Shown here: one piece after another, positions 14,659 through 27,266 of the stretch
How positions within the stretch are numbered: position 1 is the stretch's first letter
Layout of the letters: each line of letters opens with the position of its first letter
Source: Bacteroidales bacterium
Lineage (GTDB): Bacteria; Bacteroidota; Bacteroidia; Bacteroidales; UBA932
Length of the DNA: 39,155 nt
Direction: 5' to 3'
Assembly: GCA_017631875.1 (NCBI GenBank)
Contig: JAGBSL010000007.1
Span: forward strand, 1-39,155
Program-made: the position numbers and the translations under genes
Notes under the pieces: generated by a model
The model's database searches: none
What the model was told of the DNA's origin: nothing
What the model saw: only the letters and a program-made list of their open reading frames with translations

Positions 14659-15072
14659 TTATTTCTTTCTGTCAAGATAACTCTGCAAAATGATGGCCGC
14701 GCTGATCTTGTCCACAGACTCCTTCTTCATACGGTCCTGCTTCTTCATTCCGCCGTCGATCATGGCCCTATGGGCAAGTACCGACGTAAAACGTTCATCC
14801 TCCAGCTGGACTGGGATATCCGGGAACGCCTTCGCAAGATGTTTCAGGAATATATCGATGTCTTTCGCTGCTTCGGATGGCTTTCCGTCCATATTGATCG
14901 GGTAGCCCACCACGAAGAGGACCACCTTCTCATTTTCAGCGTATTTTTTGAGATATTCTATTATCTTTGCAGACTGGACTGTTTCCAGCGCGGACGCAAA
15001 GATTCCGAGCGGGTCGCTTACTGCAACGCCCACACGTTTTCTGCCGTAGTCTATGCCTATGATTCTGTCCAT
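14659..15072 (-). CDS. ruvX: Putative pre-16S rRNA nuclease / Holliday junction resolvase-like YqgF
   Basis: An RNase H-fold protein. In E. coli YqgF trims the 5' end of 16S rRNA, and a resolvase role has also been proposed. The 137 residues begin with IIGIDYGRKRVGVAVSD (4-20), which carries the first catalytic Asp (D8), followed by a VGYPINMDGK strand and the ERFTS motif. The size is typical. It is first in the minus-strand operon with def. The promoter predicted at 15080-15109 would start transcription almost on the ATG, giving a leaderless or nearly leaderless mRNA. Confidence 0.93.
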   Translation of the reverse strand: MDRIIGIDYGRKRVGVAVSDPLGIFASALETVQSAKIIEYLKKYAENEKVVLFVVGYPINMDGKPSEAAKDIDIFLKHLAKAFPDIPVQLEDERFTSVLAHRAMIDGGMKKQDRMKKESVDKISAAIILQSYLDRKK

Positions 15073-15079
15073 CAGTGTG

Positions 15080-15109
15080 CAAAGTTACGATAAAATTAAT
15101 TATGAGCAA
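15080..15109 (-). promoter_or_regulatory. Promoter of ruvX-def-mutase operon
   Basis: On the minus strand TTG (15107-15109), a 19-bp spacer, and TAACTTTG (15080-15087). Only 7 bp separate the -7 box from the ruvX ATG. The -33 box lies inside the first codons of the divergent M23 gene. Confidence 0.62.
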
Positions 15110-15956
15110 CACGAACAAAGACAATAAGAAGATAACGCATTTCCGCCTGTCGCTTCTGGATGCGAAGACCCACAAGCAGCTGTTCTCGCTGCGTTTCAAC
15201 CGCACAGGATTCTTCGTCACTATCGTAAGCGCTGCCGTACTGATGTGCGCTGCAATATTCTCATTGATAGCATTCACCCCGCTGAAGACCTTCATCCCGG
15301 GCTACCCGGACGCCAGAACCAAGAAGGCGGCGATCCAGAACGCCATCAAGATAGACTCCCTTGAGAATGTCATATACCGATGGGAACTCTACTCTGAAAA
15401 CCTCAGACGCGTTGTGGAAGGCGAGCAGCCGGTCAACATCGACAGCCTCATATCCGAGCAGCACAGACAGCAGGAGCTTGCCAAGGATCCGGAGTACCTC
15501 AAGCAGCAGGACTCACTGCTCAGAAAGGAGGTCAAGGAAGAAGAGATGTTCGACATATCAAGCAGAAACCAGAGAAAACTCCCGATCGAAGGCATGCTCT
15601 TCTTTACTCCGCTTAAAGGCGTGATCTCGCAGGGATACGACCCAGTAATCCACCCATACATTGACATAACAGCTCCTGCTGGAAGCTCCGTCAATGCAAT
15701 AGCGGACGGCACAGTGATATACGACGGCTGGAGTGAGGAATACGGATATACAATCCAGATCCAGCATGCCGGAGACATCGTGTCCATATATAAGCACAAC
15801 CAGAAGCTCCTCAAAAAGACGGGAGACAAAGTCAAGGCAGGAACAGCCATAGCCCTTATGGGCAATACAGGTTCGACTTCTACGGGCGACCACCTGCATT
15901 TCGAACTCTGGCATGACGGCGAAAGCCTTGACCCTACAAACTACATTAACTTCTAA
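15102..15956 (+). CDS. Membrane-anchored M23 peptidase
   Basis: A 284-residue inner-membrane protein with a short cytosolic N-terminus, one membrane segment (about 37-58), a charged stretch at about 80-155 likely to be coiled coil, and a periplasmic M23 domain. Zinc and active-site residues are visible: HPYID (H184, D188), H232 in YKHNQ and HLHFE (H264, H266). This build resembles the MepM/NlpD-like proteins near division or elongation genes. The start at 15102 is preferred over 15075, since the extra nine codons would run through the ruvX promoter. It heads a plus-strand run into dxr with a 16-bp gap. Confidence 0.9.
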   Translation: MSNTNKDNKKITHFRLSLLDAKTHKQLFSLRFNRTGFFVTIVSAAVLMCAAIFSLIAFTPLKTFIPGYPDARTKKAAIQNAIKIDSLENVIYRWELYSENLRRVVEGEQPVNIDSLISEQHRQQELAKDPEYLKQQDSLLRKEVKEEEMFDISSRNQRKLPIEGMLFFTPLKGVISQGYDPVIHPYIDITAPAGSSVNAIADGTVIYDGWSEEYGYTIQIQHAGDIVSIYKHNQKLLKKTGDKVKAGTAIALMGNTGSTSTGDHLHFELWHDGESLDPTNYINF

Positions 15957-15972
15957 ATTATTGGAATCAATA

Positions 15973-17151
15973 ATGGAAAAGAGAAGGATAGCCATACTCG
16001 GCTCCACAGGTTCGATCGGAAGACAGGCTCTGGACGTCATCAGGCAGCACAGAGACCTCTTTGAGGTCGAGCTGCTGACAGCGAACAACAGCACGGATCT
16101 CCTTATCCAGCAAGCCATAGAGTTTGACGCAAACGCCGTCGTGATCTGCAACGAGGACAAGTACAAGGAAGTCTCGGACGCGCTCCAGCCACATTATATA
16201 AAGGTATTCGCAGGAATGAAATCGGTATGCGACCTGGTAACCGGCGACAATATCGACATAGTCCTGACATCCATGGTCGGATTCAGCGGACTTGCCTCGA
16301 CTGTTGCGGCAGTAAAGGCCGGCAAGACCATTGCACTGGCAAACAAGGAGACTCTCGTTGCAGCCGGCGCCATCGTCATGGACCTCGCGAAGCAGCACAG
16401 GTCACGAATACTCCCAGTCGATTCGGAACACTCGGCAATTTTCCAATGCCTGATGGGCTCAGCCGGAGCTGATATCGAAAAGATCCACCTCACAGCCTCA
16501 GGCGGACCGTTCAGGACATGGACACGTGAACAGATCGCACAGGCGACAAGAGAGCAGGCGCTCAACCACCCGAACTGGAGCATGGGCAGCAAGATCACGA
16601 TCGACTCCGCCACCATGATGAACAAGGGACTTGAAATCATTGAGGCGAGATGGCTTTTCGGCACACCGGGCGAAAAGATCGACGTCGTCGTGCACCCCGA
16701 GTCGATCATACACTCTATGGTTGAGTACGCTGACGGTTCTGTAATCGCACAGATGGGCCATCCAGACATGCGAGAGGCCATCCAGTTCGCCTTCAGCTTC
16801 CCGCACAGACTCACTCTGGACAACAGGAAGCTAAATTTCGCGGAGCTCGGAAGCCTGTCATTCTTCGTCCCTGACATGGAGAAATTCCCAGCACTGGGCC
16901 TTGCATACGAGTCACTCCGCAAAGGCGGAAACATGGCCTGCATAATGAACGCAGCCAACGAAGCAGCAGTAGCTGCATTCTTACAGGAGAAGATCGGATT
17001 CTACGAAATCACAGACGTGGTGCATGAGTGCATGGCTGGTGCGGATTTTGTAGCGAATCCGGACCTGGATACTATTTTCGAGACCAATGATGCAGCATTT
17101 GCCCACGCAAAGGAAATCATCGCAAGAGTCTCATCAGCTAAAACATTCTAA
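15973..17151 (+). CDS. dxr: 1-deoxy-D-xylulose 5-phosphate reductoisomerase
   Basis: Second step of the MEP pathway to isoprenoids: converts DXP to MEP with NADPH in the cytosol. The 392 residues from this start are typical. Motifs are the nucleotide-binding GSTGSIG near the N-terminus, ANKE, PVDSEH with metal-binding Asp and Glu, the SGGPF segment, and NWSMGSKITIDSATMMNKGLE with the metal- and substrate-binding residues. The start at 15973 (MEKRRIAILGS) lies after the M23 stop; the longer reading from 15913 overlaps the M23 gene and adds 20 unrelated residues. rseP follows after 8 bp, a pairing often seen in bacteria. Confidence 0.97.
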   Translation: MEKRRIAILGSTGSIGRQALDVIRQHRDLFEVELLTANNSTDLLIQQAIEFDANAVVICNEDKYKEVSDALQPHYIKVFAGMKSVCDLVTGDNIDIVLTSMVGFSGLASTVAAVKAGKTIALANKETLVAAGAIVMDLAKQHRSRILPVDSEHSAIFQCLMGSAGADIEKIHLTASGGPFRTWTREQIAQATREQALNHPNWSMGSKITIDSATMMNKGLEIIEARWLFGTPGEKIDVVVHPESIIHSMVEYADGSVIAQMGHPDMREAIQFAFSFPHRLTLDNRKLNFAELGSLSFFVPDMEKFPALGLAYESLRKGGNMACIMNAANEAAVAAFLQEKIGFYEITDVVHECMAGADFVANPDLDTIFETNDAAFAHAKEIIARVSSAKTF

Positions 17152-17159
17152 GATAAAAG

Positions 17160-18497
17160 ATGGTTGCACTCATAAAGGCACTTCAGGTAATAATCGCACT
17201 TTCAGTGCTCATACTTATCCACGAACTCGGACATTTCACCTTTTCCAAGCTGTTCGGAATCAGGGTAGACAAGTTCTACCTGTTCTTTGACGCATGGGGC
17301 GTCAAGCTGTTCAGCACGAAGTCACCATGGTTCATAAAGCTTTTCCCTAAGGCAGCTTCATGGGAGACCGAATACGGCATCGGCTGGCTTCCTCTTGGAG
17401 GCTACTGCAAAATTGCCGGCATGGTGGACGAGTCCATGGACACGGAATATCTCAAGAGCGACCCCCAGCCATGGGAATTCAGGACCAAGCCGGCTTGGCA
17501 GAGGCTCCTGGTAATGGCGGGAGGAGTCCTGTTCAACTTCATCCTTGCCATCCTGGTCTACGCCGGCATATTGGCGAAATGGGGCGAGAGCTACATCAGC
17601 AACGAAGGTAACTCAATCTATGTCAACGAACTGGCGTACGACATGGGCTTCCGTAACGGAGACCAGATCCTCATGTTCGACGACTACGCGCCAGAGAACT
17701 TCGGAATGCTTCAGGCCGACCTTGCAAGACAGTCGGTAAAGAAGGCTACCGTGCTTCGCGACGGAGACACACTCAACATCTATATCGACCAGAAGAGAAT
17801 CGGAGAGGTGCTCCAAAGTCCGGGAATGTTCGATCTGGCGGTTCCGTTCATAGTAGCCGAAGTTTCGGAAACATCACCTAACAAGGATCTCGACATCCAG
17901 CCCGGCGACCGCATCATCAGCATCGCCGGAACAGAGACTGAGTTCCTGCAGGATGCAAGACCCATACTTCTGGAACATGCGGGAGACACCGTAGAAACCA
18001 CACTCACACGTGGAACGGACAGTTTGGCGCTTACAGTCAATGTTGACACAACAGGTACAATAGGAGTATTCCTCCAGAGGCCTGCGGTCAAGACCAAGGA
18101 ATACACTTTGCTGTCAGCTATCCCCGGAGGCTTCGCCAAGACATTCGAGACTATAGGCGGCTACATAAAAGACCTCAGACTCGTTTTCACACCAAGCACA
18201 GAGGCCTACAAGTCGGTCGGCAGCTTCATAGCCATCGGTCAGATATTCCCGTCAGCATGGGACTGGTACAGTTTCCTGAACATCCTCGCGCTGCTGTCGA
18301 TAATGCTCGGCGTGATGAACCTCCTGCCAATCCCGGCTCTTGATGGAGGACACATGGTATTTACAATATACGAGATGATCACAGGCCGCAAGCCTAGCGA
18401 CAAGTTCCTCTATGTGACTCAGCTGATAGGAATGATACTGGTATTCGGACTTATGTTCCTCGCTTTTGGCAACGACATCGGCCGTCTCCTCAGATAA
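17160..18497 (+). CDS. rseP: RseP-type site-2 intramembrane metalloprotease
   Basis: An inner-membrane zinc protease that cuts transmembrane segments of regulators such as anti-sigma factors and clears signal-peptide remnants. The first membrane helix holds HELGH (H21, E22, H25). The third zinc ligand is D395 in NLLPIPALDGGH near the C-terminus. Between them are a second helix (about 120-140) and a tandem PDZ region (about 150-310). The length of 445 fits. It lies 8 bp after dxr and 20 bp before the DUF4837 lipoprotein gene. Its regulatory substrate is not apparent in the window. Confidence 0.96.
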   Translation: MVALIKALQVIIALSVLILIHELGHFTFSKLFGIRVDKFYLFFDAWGVKLFSTKSPWFIKLFPKAASWETEYGIGWLPLGGYCKIAGMVDESMDTEYLKSDPQPWEFRTKPAWQRLLVMAGGVLFNFILAILVYAGILAKWGESYISNEGNSIYVNELAYDMGFRNGDQILMFDDYAPENFGMLQADLARQSVKKATVLRDGDTLNIYIDQKRIGEVLQSPGMFDLAVPFIVAEVSETSPNKDLDIQPGDRIISIAGTETEFLQDARPILLEHAGDTVETTLTRGTDSLALTVNVDTTGTIGVFLQRPAVKTKEYTLLSAIPGGFAKTFETIGGYIKDLRLVFTPSTEAYKSVGSFIAIGQIFPSAWDWYSFLNILALLSIMLGVMNLLPIPALDGGHMVFTIYEMITGRKPSDKFLYVTQLIGMILVFGLMFLAFGNDIGRLLR

Positions 18498-18517
18498 AAA
18501 CAATAACACAAAGAAAT

Positions 18518-19543
18518 ATGAAACGCATCATCAGAAATCTGGCGCTTGTCTGCGCCGCGGTACTTGCACTGGCTTCATGTAATGAGCAAAAGACCAGAAA
18601 GGCCCTGCTTCCAAACATCACCGGAACTGCCGGCGAGGTCATCGTGGTAATTGGACAGAACGACTGGGAAGGCTCTGTCGGCACAGTACTTAGAGACAGC
18701 CTCTCGCGCGAGTTCCCTCAGCTACCTCAGAGAGAGCCGATGTTCAATCTCGTCAATGTGCCTCAGGCCGCATTCACAAGCATGTTTCAGGTCCACAGGA
18801 ACATCATCGTGATCAACATCAGCAGTGATGTGACCGAGCCTGGCATAATATACAGAAACGACGTTTGGGCTGCTCCTCAGACCGTGATCAGAGTAAACGC
18901 TCCGGACAGCGAAACCGCAGTCCAGCTCATAAAGGAAAACAGCACCATCATCATCGGTATGCTTGAAGAGGCCGAAAGAGCGCGCATGATCAGAAATGCG
19001 AAGAAATACGAGGAAAGAAGCATTGCAACTGTCGTTACGGAAATGGTGGGCGGTTCACCTCACTTCCCTTCTGGATACAAGCTAAAGAAGAAGACTGATG
19101 ATTTCATCTGGGTTTCATACGATCCTGAATACGTAAGCCAGGGTATACTTATATATAAATATCCTGTTGTAGAGGGAGAGGACATGATGAGTCCGGAGAG
19201 TCTCCTTGAAGCAAACAGCAAGATGCTGATGGAAAACGTTCCTGGAATGTTCGAGAACACATATATGATCATGAGCAGCTACGCCCAGCCTACTGTGAAG
19301 TACATGAAGTATCACGGACTTCAGTTCGCTGAAATCAGAGGACTCTGGGAGGTTCACAACGATTATATGGGTGGTCCTTTCGTGACACATGTATTCTATA
19401 GTCCTGACGGAAAATACATGATCGGTCTTGAAGGCTTTGTATACGCACCAAAGTTCGACAAAAGACAGTATCTGAGACAGGTAGAGGCAATTATCTATTC
19501 GTTTGAATGGGCCCAGCCAGAAGAAGATGCAAATAAAGAGTAA
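18518..19543 (+). CDS. DUF4837 family lipoprotein
   Basis: A 341-residue predicted lipoprotein with a basic N-terminus, hydrophobic segment and lipobox ALAS-C21. The mature part starts NEQKTRK and has no further membrane segments. I recognise it as DUF4837, a family I know only from Bacteroidetes, of unknown function. The residue after the lipid Cys is Asn, with Glu next, so sorting to inner or outer membrane is not clear. Last in the M23-dxr-rseP run, 20 bp after rseP, so a link to envelope maintenance is plausible but unproven. A strong promoter for the following tRNA starts in its last codons' vicinity. Confidence 0.8.
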   Translation: MKRIIRNLALVCAAVLALASCNEQKTRKALLPNITGTAGEVIVVIGQNDWEGSVGTVLRDSLSREFPQLPQREPMFNLVNVPQAAFTSMFQVHRNIIVINISSDVTEPGIIYRNDVWAAPQTVIRVNAPDSETAVQLIKENSTIIIGMLEEAERARMIRNAKKYEERSIATVVTEMVGGSPHFPSGYKLKKKTDDFIWVSYDPEYVSQGILIYKYPVVEGEDMMSPESLLEANSKMLMENVPGMFENTYMIMSSYAQPTVKYMKYHGLQFAEIRGLWEVHNDYMGGPFVTHVFYSPDGKYMIGLEGFVYAPKFDKRQYLRQVEAIIYSFEWAQPEEDANKE

Positions 19544-19549
19544 GAAAAG

Positions 19550-19580
19550 TTTGTCAATTTAAAAATTATTCTTACCTTTG
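19550..19580 (+). promoter_or_regulatory. Promoter for tRNA-Glu and rpsT
   Basis: TTTG (19550-19553), exactly 19 bp, then TACCTTTG (19573-19580): the best match to the Bacteroidetes consensus in the window. It is 29 bp ahead of the mature tRNA end. No promoter box is seen between the tRNA and rpsT. Confidence 0.85.
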
Positions 19581-19609
19581 CACTCCCAATTATAAAAATC
19601 GGGAAGTTT

Positions 19610-19681
19610 GGTCGGTTCGTCTATCGGTTAGGACTCAAGATTTTCATTCTTGCAAGAGGGGTTCGATTCCCCTACCGACTA
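19610..19681 (+). tRNA. tRNA-Glu (anticodon UUC)
   Basis: A 72-nt cloverleaf: acceptor GGTCGGT/ACCGACT with discriminator A, D-arm GTCT...GGAC, anticodon stem CAAGA/TCTTG around loop TTTTCAT (anticodon TTC), a 4-nt variable loop, and T-arm AGGGG-TTCGATT-CCCCT. CCA is not encoded. rpsT starts 25 bp on, and both appear to share one promoter. Confidence 0.97.
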
Positions 19682-19706
19682 CAAGAAAATATAAAAAAGA
19701 ATAACA

Positions 19707-19961
19707 ATGGCAAACCACGCTTCAGCAGACAAGCGCTATCGCCAGAGCGAGAGGCGCAGATTGCATAATAAGTATTATGCAAAGACTACAAGAAACGCAA
19801 TTCGTGCGATTCGTAACACAACAGACAAGGCAGCAGCAGAGGCTAACGCTCCTAAGGTTTATGCAATGATCGACAAGCTTGCTAAGATCGGCGTTATCCA
19901 CAAGAACAAGGCTGCAAACCTCAAGAGCGGTATCGCAGTATACATCAACAAACTCTCATAA
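19707..19961 (+). CDS. rpsT: 30S ribosomal protein S20
   Basis: An 84-residue highly basic, helical 16S rRNA-binding protein that helps early 30S assembly. The N-terminal [22 protein letters not shown] and the C-terminal [17 protein letters not shown] are typical of Bacteroidetes S20. It is 25 bp behind tRNA-Glu, so S20 mRNA must be produced by processing of a mixed tRNA-mRNA transcript, unless an unseen promoter lies within the tRNA. A long terminator hairpin follows. Confidence 0.98.
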   Translation: MANHASADKRYRQSERRRLHNKYYAKTTRNAIRAIRNTTDKAAAEANAPKVYAMIDKLAKIGVIHKNKAANLKSGIAVYINKLS

Positions 19962-19992
19962 ATAGAGCATATTTAGAGGTTTTCTTATAGCT

Positions 19993-20030
19993 AAAAAAAA
20001 GAGATGATCAATCGATCATCTCTTTTTTTT
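19993..20030 (+). terminator. rpsT terminator
   Basis: Arms 19993-20009 and 20014-20030 are perfect 17-bp inverse copies around AATC: eight A, GAGATGATC, then its inverse and eight T. It works in both directions in principle. Confidence 0.88.
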
Positions 20031-20036
20031 GTGAAA

Positions 20037-20067
20037 TAAATATAAAAGCCTTCGCAGGCTTTTATAT

Positions 20068-20070
<3 letters not shown>
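20037..20070 (-). terminator. groL terminator including the groL stop codon
   Basis: Arms 20037-20051 and 20056-20070 are perfect 15-bp inverse copies around TCGC. The right arm begins (minus-strand sense) with the TAA stop of groL, so the stop codon is part of the stem. It sits back to back with the rpsT terminator, one hairpin for each convergent gene. Confidence 0.85.
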
Positions 20071-21726
<1,656 letters not shown>

Positions 21727-21736
21727 CAGTGTGGTA

Positions 21737-22003
21737 TTAGAGTATTGCTAAAATGTCTGACTGTTTCATGATGAGGTAGTCCTTGCCCTCTACCGATACT
21801 TCTGTACCTGCGTACTTTCCGTAGATAACTACGTCGCCTACCTTCACTTCCATAGGCTCGTCCTTCTTTCCCGGGCCGGCAGCGACTACTGTTCCCTGCT
21901 GTGGTTTCTCCTTTGCTGTGTCAGGGATGTAGAGTCCTGACGCTGTCTGAGTCTCAGCGGCCTTAGGCTCGATTACGACTCTGTCTGCTAATGGTCTTAT
22001 CAT
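21737..22003 (-). CDS. groES: 10 kDa co-chaperonin GroES
   Basis: The heptameric lid of the GroEL chamber. The 88 residues show [16 protein letters not shown] at the N-terminus, the mobile loop [18 protein letters not shown], and [24 protein letters not shown] at the C-terminus. First gene of the groES-groL operon. No CIRCE element (the HrcA operator) is present upstream. A weak -7 like box (TTTCTTTG, 22049-22056) and a palindrome (22054-22083) lie there instead. Confidence 0.98.
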   Translation of the reverse strand: MIRPLADRVVIEPKAAETQTASGLYIPDTAKEKPQQGTVVAAGPGKKDEPMEVKVGDVVIYGKYAGTEVSVEGKDYLIMKQSDILAIL

Positions 22004-22053
22004 ATTTATCGTGTATTTATTGTTAATTTTTGGGTGTCATATTATCGACAAAG

Positions 22054-22083
22054 AAAATGCCAGTGCATTTACACTGACATTTT
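22054..22083 (-). terminator. Palindrome between the methyltransferase gene and groES: terminator or operator
   Basis: AAAATGCCAGTG (22054-22065) and CACTGACATTTT (22072-22083) pair at 11 of 12 positions around CATTTA. The A-tract/T-tract flanks fit a terminator for the upstream methyltransferase gene. It also overlaps the likely groES promoter region (TTTCTTTG at 22049-22056), so an operator role is possible. Confidence 0.6.
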
Positions 22084-22094
22084 GTCATATTTTA

Positions 22095-22625
22095 CTATAT
22101 AAACAGTCTGAAGTGCCAAAGTATCACTCCGACGGTCACTGACACATTGAGAGAGTGTTTCGTGCCGAACTGTGGTACTTCAAGCGAGAAGTCGGATGCG
22201 TCAACGACCTGCTGGTCAACACCCGAAACCTCATTGCCGAATACCAGAGCATATTTCTTACCTTTTTCCGGACGGAACGTGTCCAGCATTACAGACTTTA
22301 CCGTCTGCTCGATGCTCACTATCTCATATCCGTCTTCCTTAAGCCTGCGCACAGCCTCCATGGTGTCTGCAACATGCTCCCATGCCACACTATCCTCCGC
22401 ACCAAGTGCGGACTTATGTATGTCGGCTGAGGGAGGCACGGCGCAGATGCCGCACAACCATACCTTATCTGCCTTGAACGAATCCGCTGTCCTGAAAGCC
22501 GAGCCCACATTATGCGCACTGCGGACATTGTCCAGCACGACAACGATGCCTGATTCCGGCAGTTCCTTGTACTCTCTGGCCGATATTCTTCCTAATTCTA
22601 TGTTTAGAAGTTTCCTGTTCTGCAT
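22095..22625 (-). CDS. SpoU/TrmH family RNA methyltransferase
   Basis: A SAM-dependent 2'-O-ribose methyltransferase of the SPOUT class, acting on tRNA or rRNA. The 176 residues show the three motifs: NVRSAHNVGSAFRTAD with the catalytic Arg, LVFGNEVSGV, and HSLNVSVTVGVIL forming the knot. There is no N-terminal substrate-binding domain, so it is the short form and the RNA target cannot be read off. The start at 22625 (MQNRKLLNIEL) is chosen over 22649, because a -7 box at 22647-22654 would place transcription start downstream of the longer start. It diverges from glyA. Confidence 0.9.
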   Translation of the reverse strand: MQNRKLLNIELGRISAREYKELPESGIVVVLDNVRSAHNVGSAFRTADSFKADKVWLCGICAVPPSADIHKSALGAEDSVAWEHVADTMEAVRRLKEDGYEIVSIEQTVKSVMLDTFRPEKGKKYALVFGNEVSGVDQQVVDASDFSLEVPQFGTKHSLNVSVTVGVILWHFRLFI

Positions 22626-22646
22626 CTGAAATTTTGTTTGCGAGCA

Positions 22647-22654
22647 CAAAGTTA
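22647..22654 (-). promoter_or_regulatory. Candidate -7 box for the TrmH-type gene
   Basis: TAACTTTG on the minus strand fits TAnnTTTG, with an about 15-nt leader to the chosen start. No clear -33 box. Confidence 0.5.
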
Positions 22655-22683
22655 AAAAACTTCTTTCATTTCTAAAAAATGCT

Positions 22684-22691
22684 TAATTTTG
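22684..22691 (+). promoter_or_regulatory. Candidate -7 box for glyA
   Basis: TAATTTTG fits TAnnTTTG. It decides the start of glyA: the upstream in-frame ATG at 22689 lies inside this box, so the codon at 22713 is preferred. Confidence 0.55.
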
Positions 22692-22712
22692 CAGATTGTA
22701 AACATACACCCT

Positions 22713-24041
22713 ATGAAACAAGATCTTCAAATATTCAATCTAATCAAGAAAGAGGAGGACAGGCAGACATCAGGTATCGAACTGATTGCCTCGGAGAATT
22801 ATGTAAGCGACCAGGTGCTTGAGGCACTCGGATCAATCTGCACAAACAAGTATGCGGAAGGATACCCTGGAGCGAGATATTACGGAGGATGCGAGATCGT
22901 TGACCAGATTGAGCAGCTTGCAATCGATCGTCTCTGCGAGCTTTTCGAGGCAGAGTACGCCAATGTACAGCCACATTCGGGAGCGCAGGCAAACATGGCC
23001 GTGATGATGGCATGCATCAAGCCGGGAGAGACTTTCATGGGTCTTGACCTCGCTCACGGAGGACACCTTACCCACGGTTCGCCTGTGAACATGTCAGGTA
23101 TTCTCTACAATGCTGTAGCTTACGGCCTCAGTGAGACTACCGGTATGATCGACTATGATCAGATGGAGCAGAGAGCACTCGAGCATAAGCCAAAACTCAT
23201 CATCGGAGGCGCTTCAGCTTACTCTCGCGAGTGGGACTATGCACGAATGAGAGAGATTGCAGACAAGGTAGGAGCAATCCTTTGGATCGACATGGCGCAC
23301 ACTGCCGGTCTGATCGCAGCAGGTCTCCTCAGCAATCCTGTAAAATATGCACACATCGTAACATCTACAACCCATAAGACACTTCGCGGTCCGCGTGGAG
23401 GTATCATCCTCATGGGCAAGGACTTCGATAATCCATGGGGTCTCACAACTCCTAAGGGTGTAGTGAAGAAGATGTCACAGATCCTCAACTCAAGCGTATT
23501 CCCGGGAGTACAGGGAGGTCCGCTCGAGCACTGCATCGCTGCGAAGGCTGTATCGTTCTACGAGGCTCTCCAGCCTGAGTTCAAGGAGTACCAGAAGCAG
23601 GTAGTCAAGAATGCTCACGCTATGGAGGAGTCGTTCAAGTCAAGAGGATACAAGATCGTATCCGGCGGTACAGATAACCACCTTCTCCTTATCGACCTCC
23701 GCGCCAAGTTCCCTGAACTCAACGGAAAAGTAGCCGAGAAGGAGCTTGGCAAGGCAGACATCACAGTAAACAAGAACATGGTGCCGTTTGATTCCCGCTC
23801 GCCGTTCCTCACATCAGGTATCCGAGTAGGAACACCGGCAATCACATCGCGCGGTTTCGTTGAGAAGGATATGGAGTTCATAGTTAACCTCATCGACATG
23901 GTCCTTACAAATGCAGCAGCCCACCTCGACCTCATCAAGGGCTCAACCGAGGAAGGACGTGAGGAATACGAGGCAGTCATCGACCACGTAAAGAAGCAGG
24001 TTCGCATGAAAACGAACGGAATGCCGCTTAACAGATATTAA
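22713..24041 (+). CDS. glyA: Serine hydroxymethyltransferase
   Basis: A PLP enzyme that converts serine and tetrahydrofolate to glycine and methylene-THF, the main one-carbon source. From the chosen start it has 442 residues (426 or so is common). Motifs are [33 protein letters not shown] and [14 protein letters not shown] with the PLP lysine at about K222. The extra length is spread over the C-terminal part, not an added domain. A terminator directly follows; lacZ converges on the other side. Confidence 0.97.
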   Translation: MKQDLQIFNLIKKEEDRQTSGIELIASENYVSDQVLEALGSICTNKYAEGYPGARYYGGCEIVDQIEQLAIDRLCELFEAEYANVQPHSGAQANMAVMMACIKPGETFMGLDLAHGGHLTHGSPVNMSGILYNAVAYGLSETTGMIDYDQMEQRALEHKPKLIIGGASAYSREWDYARMREIADKVGAILWIDMAHTAGLIAAGLLSNPVKYAHIVTSTTHKTLRGPRGGIILMGKDFDNPWGLTTPKGVVKKMSQILNSSVFPGVQGGPLEHCIAAKAVSFYEALQPEFKEYQKQVVKNAHAMEESFKSRGYKIVSGGTDNHLLLIDLRAKFPELNGKVAEKELGKADITVNKNMVPFDSRSPFLTSGIRVGTPAITSRGFVEKDMEFIVNLIDMVLTNAAAHLDLIKGSTEEGREEYEAVIDHVKKQVRMKTNGMPLNRY

Positions 24042-24078
24042 AAAAAGATGGAACTCAAAATTGAGTTCCATCTTTTTT
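24041..24078. terminator. Bidirectional terminator between glyA and lacZ
   Basis: Perfect 18-bp arms 24041-24058 and 24061-24078 with an AA centre: A6-GATGGAACTCAA and its inverse ending in T6. It serves glyA (plus) and lacZ (minus), and starts on the last base of the glyA stop. Confidence 0.85.
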
Positions 24079-24080
24079 CT

Positions 24081-27263
<3,183 letters not shown>

Positions 27264-27266
27264 TTA

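Noticed and set aside
15913..15972. Upstream start of dxr overlapping the M23 gene
   Set aside because: The additional 20 residues do not resemble DXR N-termini; MEKRRIAILGSTGSIG at 15973 does.
22021..22094. CIRCE/HrcA operator upstream of groES
   Set aside because: The palindrome there does not match TTAGCACTC-N9-GAGTGCTAA in arm sequence or spacing.
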